Both the position numbers and the translations under genes were made by a program. Below the pieces are notes generated by a model. The model saw nothing but the letters and a program-made list of their open reading frames with translations, was not told the DNA's origin and searched no databases. 21,903 nucleotides of DNA from an uncultured Clostridia bacterium (GTDB lineage Bacteria; Bacillota; Clostridia; TANB77; CAG-508), in NCBI GenBank assembly GCA_934167135.1, contig CAKPKI010000016.1, positions 1 to 21,903 on the forward strand, in the 5' to 3' direction. Numbering within the stretch: the stretch's first letter is position 1; each line of letters starts with the position of its first letter. This document shows positions 1-7,463 of this stretch, in pieces.

Positions 1-834
1 CACACATATACTCCCTTCAATATTCACTGGTAAAAGCGGGATACTTGTGTCTAATTTTATAGGAACAATTTTTGCATTATTATTTTTTAAAACTTTTTTT
101 ATTATTTCTTCATTTTCTTTGCGTAATATAGAGCATGTGGAATATATCATCTCTCCACCTGGTTTTAAAATGTTTAATGCTTTTCTCAATAATGCTTCTT
201 GTATTTTACATGTTTTTTCTATTAATTCTTTTGAAAAATTACTTTCAAATATATTTTCTGTTCCGCTTCCACTACATGGTGCATCTAGTAAAATTTTATC
301 AAATGAAAAGAAATCATTTAATTTTCTTGCGTCTTCTGTCATAATATTTGTGCAAGTTACTCCTTGCTTTTGTAAATTGTATTTTAATTTTTCTGCTCTT
401 ATCTTATTTTTTTCACATGCTGTTATAAATGCTTTATTTTCTGTTATTGAGGCAATTTGTGTAGTTTTTCCTCCTGGTGCAGATGCCATGTCTAGTATAT
501 TTTCTTTTTCTTTTGGTTCTAATATAATTGGTGGTAACATTGATGATAGACTTTGTAAGTATATTTTTCCATCTTCGTATATTTGTAATTTTCTTATTTC
601 GTTTTCTCTTACATTTTCTATTATTAGTGCTTCTTTATACCACTCTACTTCTTTAAAGTTAATTTTTGCATTTTCTAGTTCTTTTTTTACTTCTTCTTTT
701 GTTGATTTTATTTTATTTATACGCAAAGTTACATATTTTGTTTTCGAATATCCTTCTATTATTTTATTTTTTATTTCTTCTCCATATTGTTCTGCTAAAA
801 TTTTATATAAAAAGCTTGGAACTTGCTTTTCCAT
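1..834 (-). CDS. RNA m5C methyltransferase, RsmB/NOP2 family (3' end outside window)
   Basis: This is a SAM-dependent RNA cytosine-5 methyltransferase of the RsmB/RsmF/NOP2 family, which modifies 16S rRNA or other RNA in the cytoplasm. The first 278 codons are present and the frame is still open at the window edge. Seen in the translation: the SAM-binding motif DMASAPGGKTTQIA at residues 115-128, motif IV LLDAPCSGSG at 182-191 with Cys187, and motif VI YSTCS at 231-235 with Cys234. The Cys pair is the family's base-release and catalytic pair. The N-terminal ~110 residues match the usual RNA-binding lead-in, and there is no NusB domain, so it looks more like RsmF/YebU than RsmB. The ATG at 834 follows an AGAAAGGAA ribosome site. 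It has its own promoter (911-939). The family call is firm; the exact RNA target cannot be told from sequence. Confidence 0.88.
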   Translation of the reverse strand, partial: MEKQVPSFLYKILAEQYGEEIKNKIIEGYSKTKYVTLRINKIKSTKEEVKKELENAKINFKEVEWYKEALIIENVRENEIRKLQIYEDGKIYLQSLSSMLPPIILEPKEKENILDMASAPGGKTTQIASITENKAFITACEKNKIRAEKLKYNLQKQGVTCTNIMTEDARKLNDFFSFDKILLDAPCSGSGTENIFESNFSKELIEKTCKIQEALLRKALNILKPGGEMIYSTCSILRKENEEIIKKVLKNNNAKIVPIKLDTSIPLLPVNIEGSICV

Positions 835-910
835 TTTTATATCATTCCTTTCTAAAATCTATATCTAATTTTTCTTATATTATTTTTTTACCTATCTTAT
901 TCTTTCTTTA

Positions 911-939
911 ATTATAACTTTTTTTAGGTTATTTATCAA
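911..939 (-). promoter_or_regulatory. Sigma-A-type promoter for the RNA methyltransferase gene
   Basis: On the minus strand, a -35 box TTGATA (934-939) is followed by a 17-bp spacer and a perfect -10 box TATAAT (911-916). Transcription would begin near 904, about 70 bases before the ATG at 834. One copy of an 11-bp direct repeat lies inside the spacer. Confidence 0.75.
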
Positions 940-960
940 TCATTTATGCCTTTTTTTAGG
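918..960. repeat. Pair of 11-bp direct repeats over the methyltransferase promoter
   Basis: The 11-mer CTTTTTTTAGG occurs exactly twice on the plus strand, at 918-928 and 950-960. The start-to-start distance is 32 bp, close to three helical turns. The first copy sits between the -35 and -10 boxes of the minus-strand promoter and the second lies just upstream of the -35. This geometry would suit a protein binding two sites on one DNA face, but A/T runs are common here and chance is possible. Confidence 0.35.
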
Positions 961-1000
961 GTAAAATAATTCTCTGTTACTAGATAATGGTTTTGATTTT

Positions 1001-1036
1001 GAAAAGAATTAGACAAAATTTAGTCTAATTCTTTTC
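1001..1036 (-). terminator. Perfect 14-bp hairpin downstream of feoB
   Basis: Arms GAAAAGAATTAGAC (1001-1014) and GTCTAATTCTTTTC (1023-1036) are perfect complements with an 8-base loop. The hairpin lies 40 bases past the feoB stop and before the next gene's promoter, so a terminator is likely. The run of T after the stem on the minus strand is poor (AAAATC follows), so it is not a textbook intrinsic terminator. Confidence 0.5.
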
Positions 1037-1075
1037 TATATATAATCGTAAAAAGTACTATTATAATATTGCAAA

Positions 1076-3196
1076 TTATAAAGGAATAGTTTGTTTACAA
1101 TCGTTACAATATGGACATCCTCTACACTCCTTTTTTGTTCCTTGTTTTGAATTTTTCGTTAATTTTAATACAGCAATTACTATAATGCCAATCACCATTA
1201 TAAAAATAAAATTAATTCCCAATTGATTTATTAATACTGCTAAACACCATGCAAGTACAATCTGAAAACACACTACCTTAATAGTTTTCTTTACACTCCC
1301 AAACTCTTTTCTCATCGCACCAATTGCTCCAAAACATGGTGCACTGAAAAGGTTAAATACCATAAAAGCATATGCTGACATAGGTGTAAAAAATTCAAAT
1401 ACATCTGAATTAAAAATTTGTCCACTAATTTCTGTCTTTTCAGCTAGCCCTGCAATAACTGACATTGAAGATATCACTTGCTCTTTTGCAATTAATCCCT
1501 GAATAATCGAAACAGTAGTCTCCCAACTATTAATACCAAGTATTGGATAAAAAAACCAAGATATTGTCTTTCCAATTGAAGCTAATATACTATTTTCAAT
1601 ATTTATTCCATATTCTAATTTCATCGAAAATGATAATAAAAACCATATTACTATAGAGCAAATAAGTATAACACTTCCAGCTCTTTTAAAAAAGGCAATA
1701 ATTTTATCAAATACATCCTTTATAACATACTTAGCATTTGGAATTTTGTATTCTGGCAATTCAGAAATATATGTACTATTTATATTTTTATATATAAATT
1801 TTTTCATTACTAATGCACTTGCAATTATTATAATTATTGCAAAAAAATATAATGATACTGCAACAAGTCCAGAATTTCTTTCAAAAAAATATCCCGAAAA
1901 CAAGGTTATTACTGGTAATTTTGCACTACACGGTATAAAAGGTGTTAATATTGTAGTCATTTCTCTTTCTTCCTGATTTTCTATTATTCTTGTCCCCATA
2001 ATTCCAGGCACACTACAACCAGTTCCTATTATAAATGGTATTAAACTTTTTCCATTTAGCCCTATTTTCCTAAATATCCTATCTAACAATAATGCAATTC
2101 TTGACATATATCCTGTTGTTTCTAGTATAGATATACATGTAAATAAAATTATCAATTGTGGAATAAAACTTAAAACTGAACCAACTCCTGAAATTATTCC
2201 ATCTACTATCAAACTATTTAGCCAATTTGCAATCCCAAACTTACTTAATAATGTGCTTGTTGTATTACATAGTATTTTAATCATCTTTTCATTTAAATCT
2301 ATTGCAATTTTTCCAACAACACCTACTGACAAATAATATATACAAAACATTATTCCTATAAATATTGGAATTGCACACCATTTATTTAAAAATATTTTGT
2401 CTAGTTTATCTGAAATATTTTCTTTTTTTTCTTCATTAATCATAACAAATTCTTTTCCAATTGAAACCACCTTTTCTTTTGTTCTTTCTATAAATTCATA
2501 TCTTTCTGTTGCAACTAATTCTTCTAAATCAATATCATATTCTTTTGACAAATTTTCTATAATATTTTCTGAATTATATGAATTTAATTCTTTAAATCTT
2601 TTATCTTTTTCTATAATTTTTATTGATACAAACCTTTTATTTTTTGCTATTTTTAAACTACTTTCTATCTCTTTTATTGCTTGTTCTAATTTAGCATTAA
2701 AAATATATTGTTCATTATTATTTGAGTTAATTTCAATTTCATTAATTAGCTCATCAATTCCAATATTTTTTAATGCCGAAATTTTTATAACTTTTGTTCC
2801 TAATATTTCTTCTAGTTTATTTTCGTTTATATTAAACCCTTTTTTTTCTAATAAATCAACCATATTTAATGCAATTATTATTTTACAATCTAGTTCCAGT
2901 AATTGCGTTGTTAGATATAAACTTCTTTCAAGTGATGTACTATCTATTATATTTATTATAACATCTGGATTTTCTTCAAAAATGAATTTTCTAGATAATT
3001 CTTCTTCAATACTATATGGACTTAAAGAATATATTCCTGGCAAATCTACTATTTCATGATTAGTTCCTCTTATTGTTCCAACCTTTTTTTCAATAGTTAC
3101 TCCTGGCCAATTTCCAATTTTAGCATTCATTCCTGTTAATAAATTAAATAGTGTTGTTTTTCCACTATTTTGATTTCCAACTAAAGCAATTTTCAT
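1076..3196 (-). CDS. feoB: Ferrous iron transporter FeoB
   Basis: FeoB is the inner-membrane Fe(II) transporter, a cytoplasmic G-protein domain joined to a polytopic membrane domain. Seen in the 706-residue product: G1 GNQNSGKT (7-14), G3 DLPG (51-54), G4 NMVD (111-114) and G5 SA (140-141). A helical spacer region follows. Two Gate regions follow, including GTGCSVPGIMGTRI at 391-404 and PCSAKLPV near 422-429, with many hydrophobic segments from about residue 272 to 685. The length is normal for FeoB. The C-terminus carries a CX2CX2CX2C cluster (Cys691, 694, 697, 700) after the last membrane helix. This resembles the small Cys-rich proteins that accompany FeoB in Firmicutes, here in cis. The start ATG follows a GAGGAG site 17 bases after the feoA stop, so the pair forms an operon. 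Confidence 0.96.
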   Translation of the reverse strand: MKIALVGNQNSGKTTLFNLLTGMNAKIGNWPGVTIEKKVGTIRGTNHEIVDLPGIYSLSPYSIEEELSRKFIFEENPDVIINIIDSTSLERSLYLTTQLLELDCKIIIALNMVDLLEKKGFNINENKLEEILGTKVIKISALKNIGIDELINEIEINSNNNEQYIFNAKLEQAIKEIESSLKIAKNKRFVSIKIIEKDKRFKELNSYNSENIIENLSKEYDIDLEELVATERYEFIERTKEKVVSIGKEFVMINEEKKENISDKLDKIFLNKWCAIPIFIGIMFCIYYLSVGVVGKIAIDLNEKMIKILCNTTSTLLSKFGIANWLNSLIVDGIISGVGSVLSFIPQLIILFTCISILETTGYMSRIALLLDRIFRKIGLNGKSLIPFIIGTGCSVPGIMGTRIIENQEEREMTTILTPFIPCSAKLPVITLFSGYFFERNSGLVAVSLYFFAIIIIIASALVMKKFIYKNINSTYISELPEYKIPNAKYVIKDVFDKIIAFFKRAGSVILICSIVIWFLLSFSMKLEYGINIENSILASIGKTISWFFYPILGINSWETTVSIIQGLIAKEQVISSMSVIAGLAEKTEISGQIFNSDVFEFFTPMSAYAFMVFNLFSAPCFGAIGAMRKEFGSVKKTIKVVCFQIVLAWCLAVLINQLGINFIFIMVIGIIVIAVLKLTKNSKQGTKKECRGCPYCNDCKQTIPL

Positions 3197-3213
3197 TTTC
3201 TCACAACTCCTCT

Positions 3214-3462
3214 TTATAATACTTCAACAAAAATTTGTGCCAAATCTTCTTTTCTAATACATAATTCATAGTCCCTTAAACTAATATCTATTGGATCTCC
3301 TAATGGAGCTATTTTTCTTATTTTTATTTGTACTCCCCTTGTTATTCCCATGTCTAACATATGTCTTCTTATAGCTCTATTTTCCTCTTCTATACTTACT
3401 ACTTGCCCTGTTTGTCCTACTTTTAATTTTGACAATTCACAAATTTCTCCTTTTTTTTTCAT
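3214..3462 (-). CDS. feoA: Ferrous iron transport accessory protein FeoA
   Basis: FeoA is a small cytoplasmic SH3-like protein that works with FeoB in ferrous iron uptake. The 82-residue product shows the family pattern: a leading segment with KVGQTGQVVSI, the LDMGITRGVQIKI core near residues 36-48, the APLGDPIDI turn, and the closing LRDYELCIRKEDL strand. The length is typical. The ATG at 3462 follows an AAAGGAAA ribosome site. It is the first gene of the feoAB operon and has a good promoter 23 bases upstream. A short inverted AATTC/GAATT pair straddles the -35 region and could be part of an iron-responsive operator, but I cannot identify a Fur or DtxR box with confidence. Confidence 0.94.
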   Translation of the reverse strand: MKKKGEICELSKLKVGQTGQVVSIEEENRAIRRHMLDMGITRGVQIKIRKIAPLGDPIDISLRDYELCIRKEDLAQIFVEVL

Positions 3463-3484
3463 ACCTATTTCCTTTCATTTCCAT

Positions 3485-3514
3485 ATTATAGTGCTTGTAT
3501 CTTATCGAATTCAA
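3485..3514 (-). promoter_or_regulatory. Promoter of the feoAB operon
   Basis: On the minus strand, a -35 box TTGAAT (3509-3514), an 18-bp spacer and a perfect TATAAT (3485-3490) precede feoA. The -35 lies within AATTCCCTTGAATT, a small inverted repeat that could bind a regulator. Confidence 0.7.
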
Positions 3515-3535
3515 GGGAATTTTGTCTATAACAAC

Positions 3536-3567
3536 AAAAAAACTACTATAAAAATTATAGCAGTTTT
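3536..3567 (-). terminator. Intrinsic terminator after the DUF975/CmpB gene
   Basis: Reading the minus strand, AAAACTGCTATAA pairs with TTATAGTAGTTTT (one mismatch) and the stem ends in a run of seven T followed by GTTG. It begins immediately after the TAA stop at 3568-3570 and separates this gene from feoAB. Confidence 0.8.
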
Positions 3568-5148
3568 TTATTTAGTATTCTTTTCAATTCTATCAGGTGC
3601 TTGTGAAGTAATTCCTTCCCCTGTATGCGGATGAAACTGAGAATATACACTATCAGAACAAAATAATATTGCTAATACTGTACAAACAGTAACTTTAAAT
3701 TTAGCCGTAAATCTTTGCAACCTTCTTTCTAAAAATGGTGCCACGAAATATACACATAAACATCCTCCAATTCCAAAGAACATACTACATTCTAGACATA
3801 CTCTACCATTAATATTCATAAACACTCCCGTATAATCCCAATACATAATTCCTGATATTTTTTCTATATACCAAGATGTAAGATATTCTATGATTGTACA
3901 TAATATCACAACAACGCTAAATGTTAATACAGGGTTTTTAAGCATTTTTCTAAATGATTTGAATTTCGTTAATAATACTATTAATGTACATCCTACACCA
4001 TAAATTGGTAACCATGGTCCATACATTGTTCCTCTATTTACAAAAATCCCATCTCTAAATAGATATAATCCTACTTCCCACAACCATCCTACAAATGAGA
4101 ATATAAAGAAAAATAATATTATTGATGTTGGTTCATATTTTTTATTATAATCAATTTTAATTTTCTTTTTTGAAGTTTCATAAGTATCAGGATATTTTTC
4201 TAATTCATTTTCCCCAAATAGTTTTTCATCATTTAATAATTCATAATTGTATTTTTTATTTTCTATATATTCTTTTCTCAGAACTTCATATAGTTCTGCA
4301 ATCGTTGAGGCATAATATGGTGTAACATATAGTCCAACAAGCCCCATAGTTGCATATTGCAATAAATTCCATCCTATAAATGACATATCTAATTTGAATG
4401 TTTGCATTTTATTTCCATTCATCATTTCTCTAGACATCTTTATTGCTTCTTTTGGCTTTATATTAGGATTTTCTGCAACTATATATTGCACCATTTTATA
4501 AGAATAGTTTTTGATTATTCCACCAATAATTGTTAAATTCCATAACATTTTGTATATTTCTGTTAAAAACATTGTTTTTACTGTTGGCAAATATCTTTCT
4601 TTTTTAAATGCATATGTTAATCTTTTAATTCTTGTTTTGCTATAATTTATACTTTCTAAATATATTCTTTTTTCCCCTACTTTTATTGGATATGATATGA
4701 ACACTCTTATTATCATTCCTCCAATTGATGCAATAATTAATATAATACTTGCCATTGCTTCTTTATCTTTATAGTTTGCTATTGAGTTAAATATATTTTG
4801 TACTTGTGCTTGCCCTTTTGTGTATATATTAAAAATTGAAAATATTACTCCTTTTGTAACATTGTGTTTTTCATTATAATAGTTTATTGATTTAGTCATA
4901 TTTCCTGTAAATAATTGCGATATTGCTTTGTCTACATATTCATTTATCAGAATTTCTTGTGGTGATAACTGCTGGTTTCCTTTGTTTTGTATATATTCAT
5001 ATATTATTTTTATATTTGAATATCCGTCTTTATTCACTAAATATTCTCCAACTATACTTGTCATGAAAAGTCCTAATATTATTAGTGTCCATATATTTCT
5101 TTTTAGTGTTTTTCTCGCTTTTTGCTTTATTTCTTTAATTTTCCACAT
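3568..5148 (-). CDS. Membrane protein with DUF975 and CmpB-type (putative ABC transporter type IV) domains
   Basis: A 526-residue integral membrane protein of unknown role with two recognisable halves. Residues 1-295 resemble DUF975: a short basic N-terminus, a membrane segment at about 20-36, then hallmark stretches near 200-225 (LWNLTIIGGIIKNYSYKMV), EAIKMSREMMNGNK at 234-247 and FIGWNLL at 257-263. Residues 345-500 match the CmpB-type family (PF06541): GWLWE at 354-358, NRGTMYGPWLPIYGVG at 371-386, then YWDYTGVFMNINGRVC at 436-451. The two families are often found as separate or fused Firmicute proteins. The start ATG follows a GAGGAG site. It has its own promoter and terminator, so it is monocistronic. 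The transported substrate, if any, is unknown. Confidence 0.85.
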   Translation of the reverse strand: MWKIKEIKQKARKTLKRNIWTLIILGLFMTSIVGEYLVNKDGYSNIKIIYEYIQNKGNQQLSPQEILINEYVDKAISQLFTGNMTKSINYYNEKHNVTKGVIFSIFNIYTKGQAQVQNIFNSIANYKDKEAMASIILIIASIGGMIIRVFISYPIKVGEKRIYLESINYSKTRIKRLTYAFKKERYLPTVKTMFLTEIYKMLWNLTIIGGIIKNYSYKMVQYIVAENPNIKPKEAIKMSREMMNGNKMQTFKLDMSFIGWNLLQYATMGLVGLYVTPYYASTIAELYEVLRKEYIENKKYNYELLNDEKLFGENELEKYPDTYETSKKKIKIDYNKKYEPTSIILFFFIFSFVGWLWEVGLYLFRDGIFVNRGTMYGPWLPIYGVGCTLIVLLTKFKSFRKMLKNPVLTFSVVVILCTIIEYLTSWYIEKISGIMYWDYTGVFMNINGRVCLECSMFFGIGGCLCVYFVAPFLERRLQRFTAKFKVTVCTVLAILFCSDSVYSQFHPHTGEGITSQAPDRIEKNTK

Positions 5149-5178
5149 TTTTTGCTCCTCTTTTTCTATTATGTTGTG

Positions 5179-5207
5179 ATTATACTATATCTAGATAAAA
5201 TTTACAA
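5179..5207 (-). promoter_or_regulatory. Promoter for the DUF975/CmpB gene
   Basis: On the minus strand, TTGTAA (5202-5207), a 17-bp spacer and a perfect TATAAT (5179-5184) lie about 30 bases upstream of the ATG at 5148. Confidence 0.7.
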
Positions 5208-5255
5208 TATTTAAATGTTCAATAAATTTTCATCAATTTAACTCAATATCAATAC

Positions 5256-5297
5256 AAAAAATAGTGTAATTATTAAAAAATAATTACACTATTTTTT
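5256..5297 (-). terminator. Intrinsic terminator after the first repeat-family gene
   Basis: A 19-bp perfect stem (5256-5274 with 5279-5297) with a four-base loop and A/T runs on both sides starts 3 bases past the TAA stop at 5300-5302. It is structurally bidirectional, but the only gene reading into it is on the minus strand. Confidence 0.85.
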
Positions 5298-5299
5298 TT

Positions 5300-6217
5300 T
5301 TATAATGTTTTCAATTCCAATATATATTGGATATTGTTTCTATTATTATATAGCGTTATCTTCGCTACTTTTAGATAATTTATTGGAACATTATATTTAA
5401 GGAACTTTTTATTTTCCTTTATTTTTTCAAGAACCTTTTGGGTCAATTTCTTTTTATTTTCTTCTATATACGCTTTTTTATCTCCTTCCCATGTTGTTAA
5501 TAATGCTATGTCTACTATTATGTAATCAAAAGTAGACTTTTTATCTGGGTTTTCTGGTTTGCATCTGAACTCCGGATCATTTATTTTTGCAATGATTCCT
5601 TCGTTTTGCATTTTACTTTTTTCCTTTAATTTTACCCCTCCATTGCAAAATTCTTTTAATCTTTCTATTGAATCCCCCTTTTCCAATTTTGCAATAGCCT
5701 TACAAACCAGTGCTATGTTTTCAGTTCCCAATTCCTGTAAGAGCAATTGTTCATTTCTGATATTTACTTCATATGAAATATCTTTTCCCTGTCTAAGCCA
5801 AATATATGGCATTGATATATCTGCCACAAAAGCTTCGTTTTCTGACAAACACATCCATTCTCTACTCTCGTTAAAGAAGTAGACTTTATGACTACTTTTT
5901 CTCAAGATTTTATTTCTGTAATCTTGAGAATTTTCCGCCCTTTTTTCGATGTTTTCAAATCTTTTTGTTTCTTTTTCCAATTTTTCTATTGAGTCACCTA
6001 CAGCCAAACCTAAGATAGCTCTGGCTGTTGCTCCCGAGAAATCCATCTCTGAGCAAAACTCTCCCAGTTTATAATAGTCAGATTTAAGCCCTTTCAAATC
6101 TTTCATTCTCCGTGCTGTTTCAATCGGAATTCCAGTATAAATTCCTTCTGCGTCAAAATAAAATACTTTTTTTCTCCAAATACGTATAACATGTTCCTTT
6201 AAATTCTCATAACCCAT
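5300..6217 (-). CDS. Unrecognised repeat-family protein, paralogue A
   Basis: I do not recognise this 305-residue protein. It is a paralogue of the next gene upstream (6389-7345). Visible architecture: two ~80-residue repeats and a C-terminal domain. Repeat 1 (about 17-93) opens with VFYFDAEGIYTG and closes with ILGLAVGDSIEKL. Repeat 2 (about 111-190) opens with KVYFFNESREW, a degenerate form of the same head, and closes with AIAKLEKGDSIERL. The C-terminal region (about 205-305) contains STFDYIIVDIALLTTW, a Lys-rich helix and VPINYLKVAKITLYNN. There is no signal peptide or membrane helix, so it is probably cytoplasmic. The ATG at 6217 follows TAGGAGGT. It has its own promoter and terminator. 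Function is unknown. Confidence 0.85.
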   Translation of the reverse strand: MGYENLKEHVIRIWRKKVFYFDAEGIYTGIPIETARRMKDLKGLKSDYYKLGEFCSEMDFSGATARAILGLAVGDSIEKLEKETKRFENIEKRAENSQDYRNKILRKSSHKVYFFNESREWMCLSENEAFVADISMPYIWLRQGKDISYEVNIRNEQLLLQELGTENIALVCKAIAKLEKGDSIERLKEFCNGGVKLKEKSKMQNEGIIAKINDPEFRCKPENPDKKSTFDYIIVDIALLTTWEGDKKAYIEENKKKLTQKVLEKIKENKKFLKYNVPINYLKVAKITLYNNRNNIQYILELKTL

Positions 6218-6271
6218 TTTTGTTACCTCCTAAAATTATTTAGAAAATATTGTACTCATAGTTACTTATTC

Positions 6272-6300
6272 ATTATAACATATATTTATGTTAAATGCAA
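6272..6300 (-). promoter_or_regulatory. Promoter with internal dyad, paralogue A
   Basis: On the minus strand, TTGCAT (6295-6300), a 17-bp spacer and TATAAT (6272-6277). The spacer holds the inverted repeat TAACATA-AATA-TATGTTA, an operator-like dyad between -35 and -10. The block 6271-6297 recurs with one substitution and one indel upstream of paralogue B (7426-7451). Confidence 0.75.
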
Positions 6301-6351
6301 TCCTTTTTATTTTTATGTTTACTTTTTTGTTACTTTAATATAGCAGATTTT

Positions 6352-6383
6352 AAAGAGTGGTGCCTATTTAGACTCCACTCTTT
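6352..6383 (-). terminator. Hairpin downstream of paralogue B
   Basis: Arms AAAGAGTGG (6352-6360) and CCACTCTTT (6375-6383) form a perfect 9-bp stem just after the stop codon of the gene at 6389. The T-run is weak (TTTAAAATC on the minus strand), so termination may be partial. Confidence 0.6.
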
Positions 6384-6388
6384 TGGAA

Positions 6389-7345
6389 TTACTTGATTTT
6401 CAATTCAATTACATAGTGTAAACTATTTAAGTCATTTCTCAATGTGACTTTTGAGATTTTTAAATAGTTTACTGGAACTCCGTATTTTTTGAAGCTTTTA
6501 CTCTTTTCAATCTTATCCAGAACAATTTTATTTATTTCCTTAATATTCATTTTTATGTATTTTTTTTTATTGGGCCATTCTGATATGATATTCACATCTA
6601 CATTAATGAAATCGAATGTAGTGTCTTTTTGCAGATTTTCTGGCACACATATAAAAATTGGTCTCTCTATCTTAGTTATAAATCTTTTCAGAGACTTACT
6701 CCATATTTCTTTTTCAGCTACTAGATTTTGATAATATTCATCTAGTTTTTCTAATGTATCCCCTATCTTTAATTTAAGCATTGCTGTAACAAATATATTC
6801 CAATCATATTCTGGGTTCAGGAAATTCATTAGCTCTGCTGGGTGTGTTCTATACCGAACTTTTTCTCTACTAGCAGTTTCAATATATATTTTTACATCAG
6901 ATTTCAACATTTCTTTTTCATTCAAGCCTGAATATATTCCATCTTTATTAAAGAAATAAAATTTGTCATTCTTTATCTGATAAATTGTATTGTAGATTCC
7001 TTCTTTTCTTTTATATGTTTTTTCAAACCGTAATATATTTTTTTGTAAGGTTTCTACTGTGTCTCCTAATTCTAAAATAAGCAATGCTTTTTTTACATAA
7101 TCTGGATACTTTACATTTAAAACATCCGATAAAAAATATTCATCCAAATAAGTATAATAACCTCTTATTGGTAAGTGATAATAGTTTATTTCATACACTG
7201 ATATCTTTGTATATATTCCATCACTATTGAAATAATATACTATTTCCTGTTTTCTTTTTACTACTAAGTCTTTCCAGTATTTTTTGGAGTCTACTAATCC
7301 TTTCCAATCACTCTTAGTATAAGGTTGTAACTTTTTGTAATCCAT
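6389..7345 (-). CDS. Unrecognised repeat-family protein, paralogue B
   Basis: I do not recognise this 318-residue protein. It shares its full layout with the 305-residue product of 5300-6217. Repeat 1 (about 34-112) opens with EIVYYFNSDGIYTK and closes with LLILELGDTVETL. Repeat 2 (about 127-208) opens with KFYFFNKDGIYSG and closes with AMLKLKIGDTLEKL. The C-terminal domain (about 218-318) contains TTFDFINVDVNIISEW and VPVNYLKISKVTLRND, aligning residue by residue with paralogue A. An extra ~17 N-terminal residues are present. No signal peptide or membrane segment is seen. The ATG at 7345 follows TAGGAGGA. Its leader contains two mutually exclusive hairpins, one covering that ribosome site. 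Confidence 0.85.
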   Translation of the reverse strand: MDYKKLQPYTKSDWKGLVDSKKYWKDLVVKRKQEIVYYFNSDGIYTKISVYEINYYHLPIRGYYTYLDEYFLSDVLNVKYPDYVKKALLILELGDTVETLQKNILRFEKTYKRKEGIYNTIYQIKNDKFYFFNKDGIYSGLNEKEMLKSDVKIYIETASREKVRYRTHPAELMNFLNPEYDWNIFVTAMLKLKIGDTLEKLDEYYQNLVAEKEIWSKSLKRFITKIERPIFICVPENLQKDTTFDFINVDVNIISEWPNKKKYIKMNIKEINKIVLDKIEKSKSFKKYGVPVNYLKISKVTLRNDLNSLHYVIELKIK

Positions 7346-7351
7346 ATTCTT

Positions 7352-7385
7352 CCTCCTAAAATTTTATGGAGGTATTGAAACCTCC
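7352..7385 (-). promoter_or_regulatory. Candidate leader switch masking the ribosome binding site of paralogue B
   Basis: On the minus-strand transcript, GGAGGU (7368-7373) can pair with ACCUCC (7380-7385) across a 6-base loop. The same CCUCC can instead pair with the true ribosome site GGAGG (7352-7356), supported by UAA/UUA in the intervening bases. The two structures cannot coexist, and one hides the ribosome site. The pairing is seen in sequence; the regulatory role is inferred. Confidence 0.45.
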
Positions 7386-7426
7386 AGCTATAGTTTTATA
7401 CTTTTGGTTTCAAAAATATTTACTAC

Positions 7427-7455
7427 ATTATATCATATTTTATGTTAAATGAAAA
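7427..7455 (-). promoter_or_regulatory. Promoter of paralogue B
   Basis: On the minus strand, a perfect TATAAT (7427-7432) lies 17 bp from TTTTCA (7450-7455). The stretch 7426-7451 is nearly the same as the promoter of paralogue A, including a slightly imperfect TAACATA/TATGATA dyad. The leader is about 75 bases long. Confidence 0.65.
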
Positions 7456-7463
7456 GCATTTTT

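Noticed and set aside
47..911. Plus-strand open frames of up to 273 codons opposite the methyltransferase gene
   Set aside because: The minus-strand frame has clear SAM and catalytic Cys motifs and a ribosome site. The plus frames are Phe/Ser/Leu-rich mirror products of AT-rich coding DNA.
3497..3525. A Fur or DtxR box at the feoAB promoter
   Set aside because: Only a 5-bp inverted repeat (AATTC/GAATT) is visible; it does not match a full iron box closely enough to annotate.
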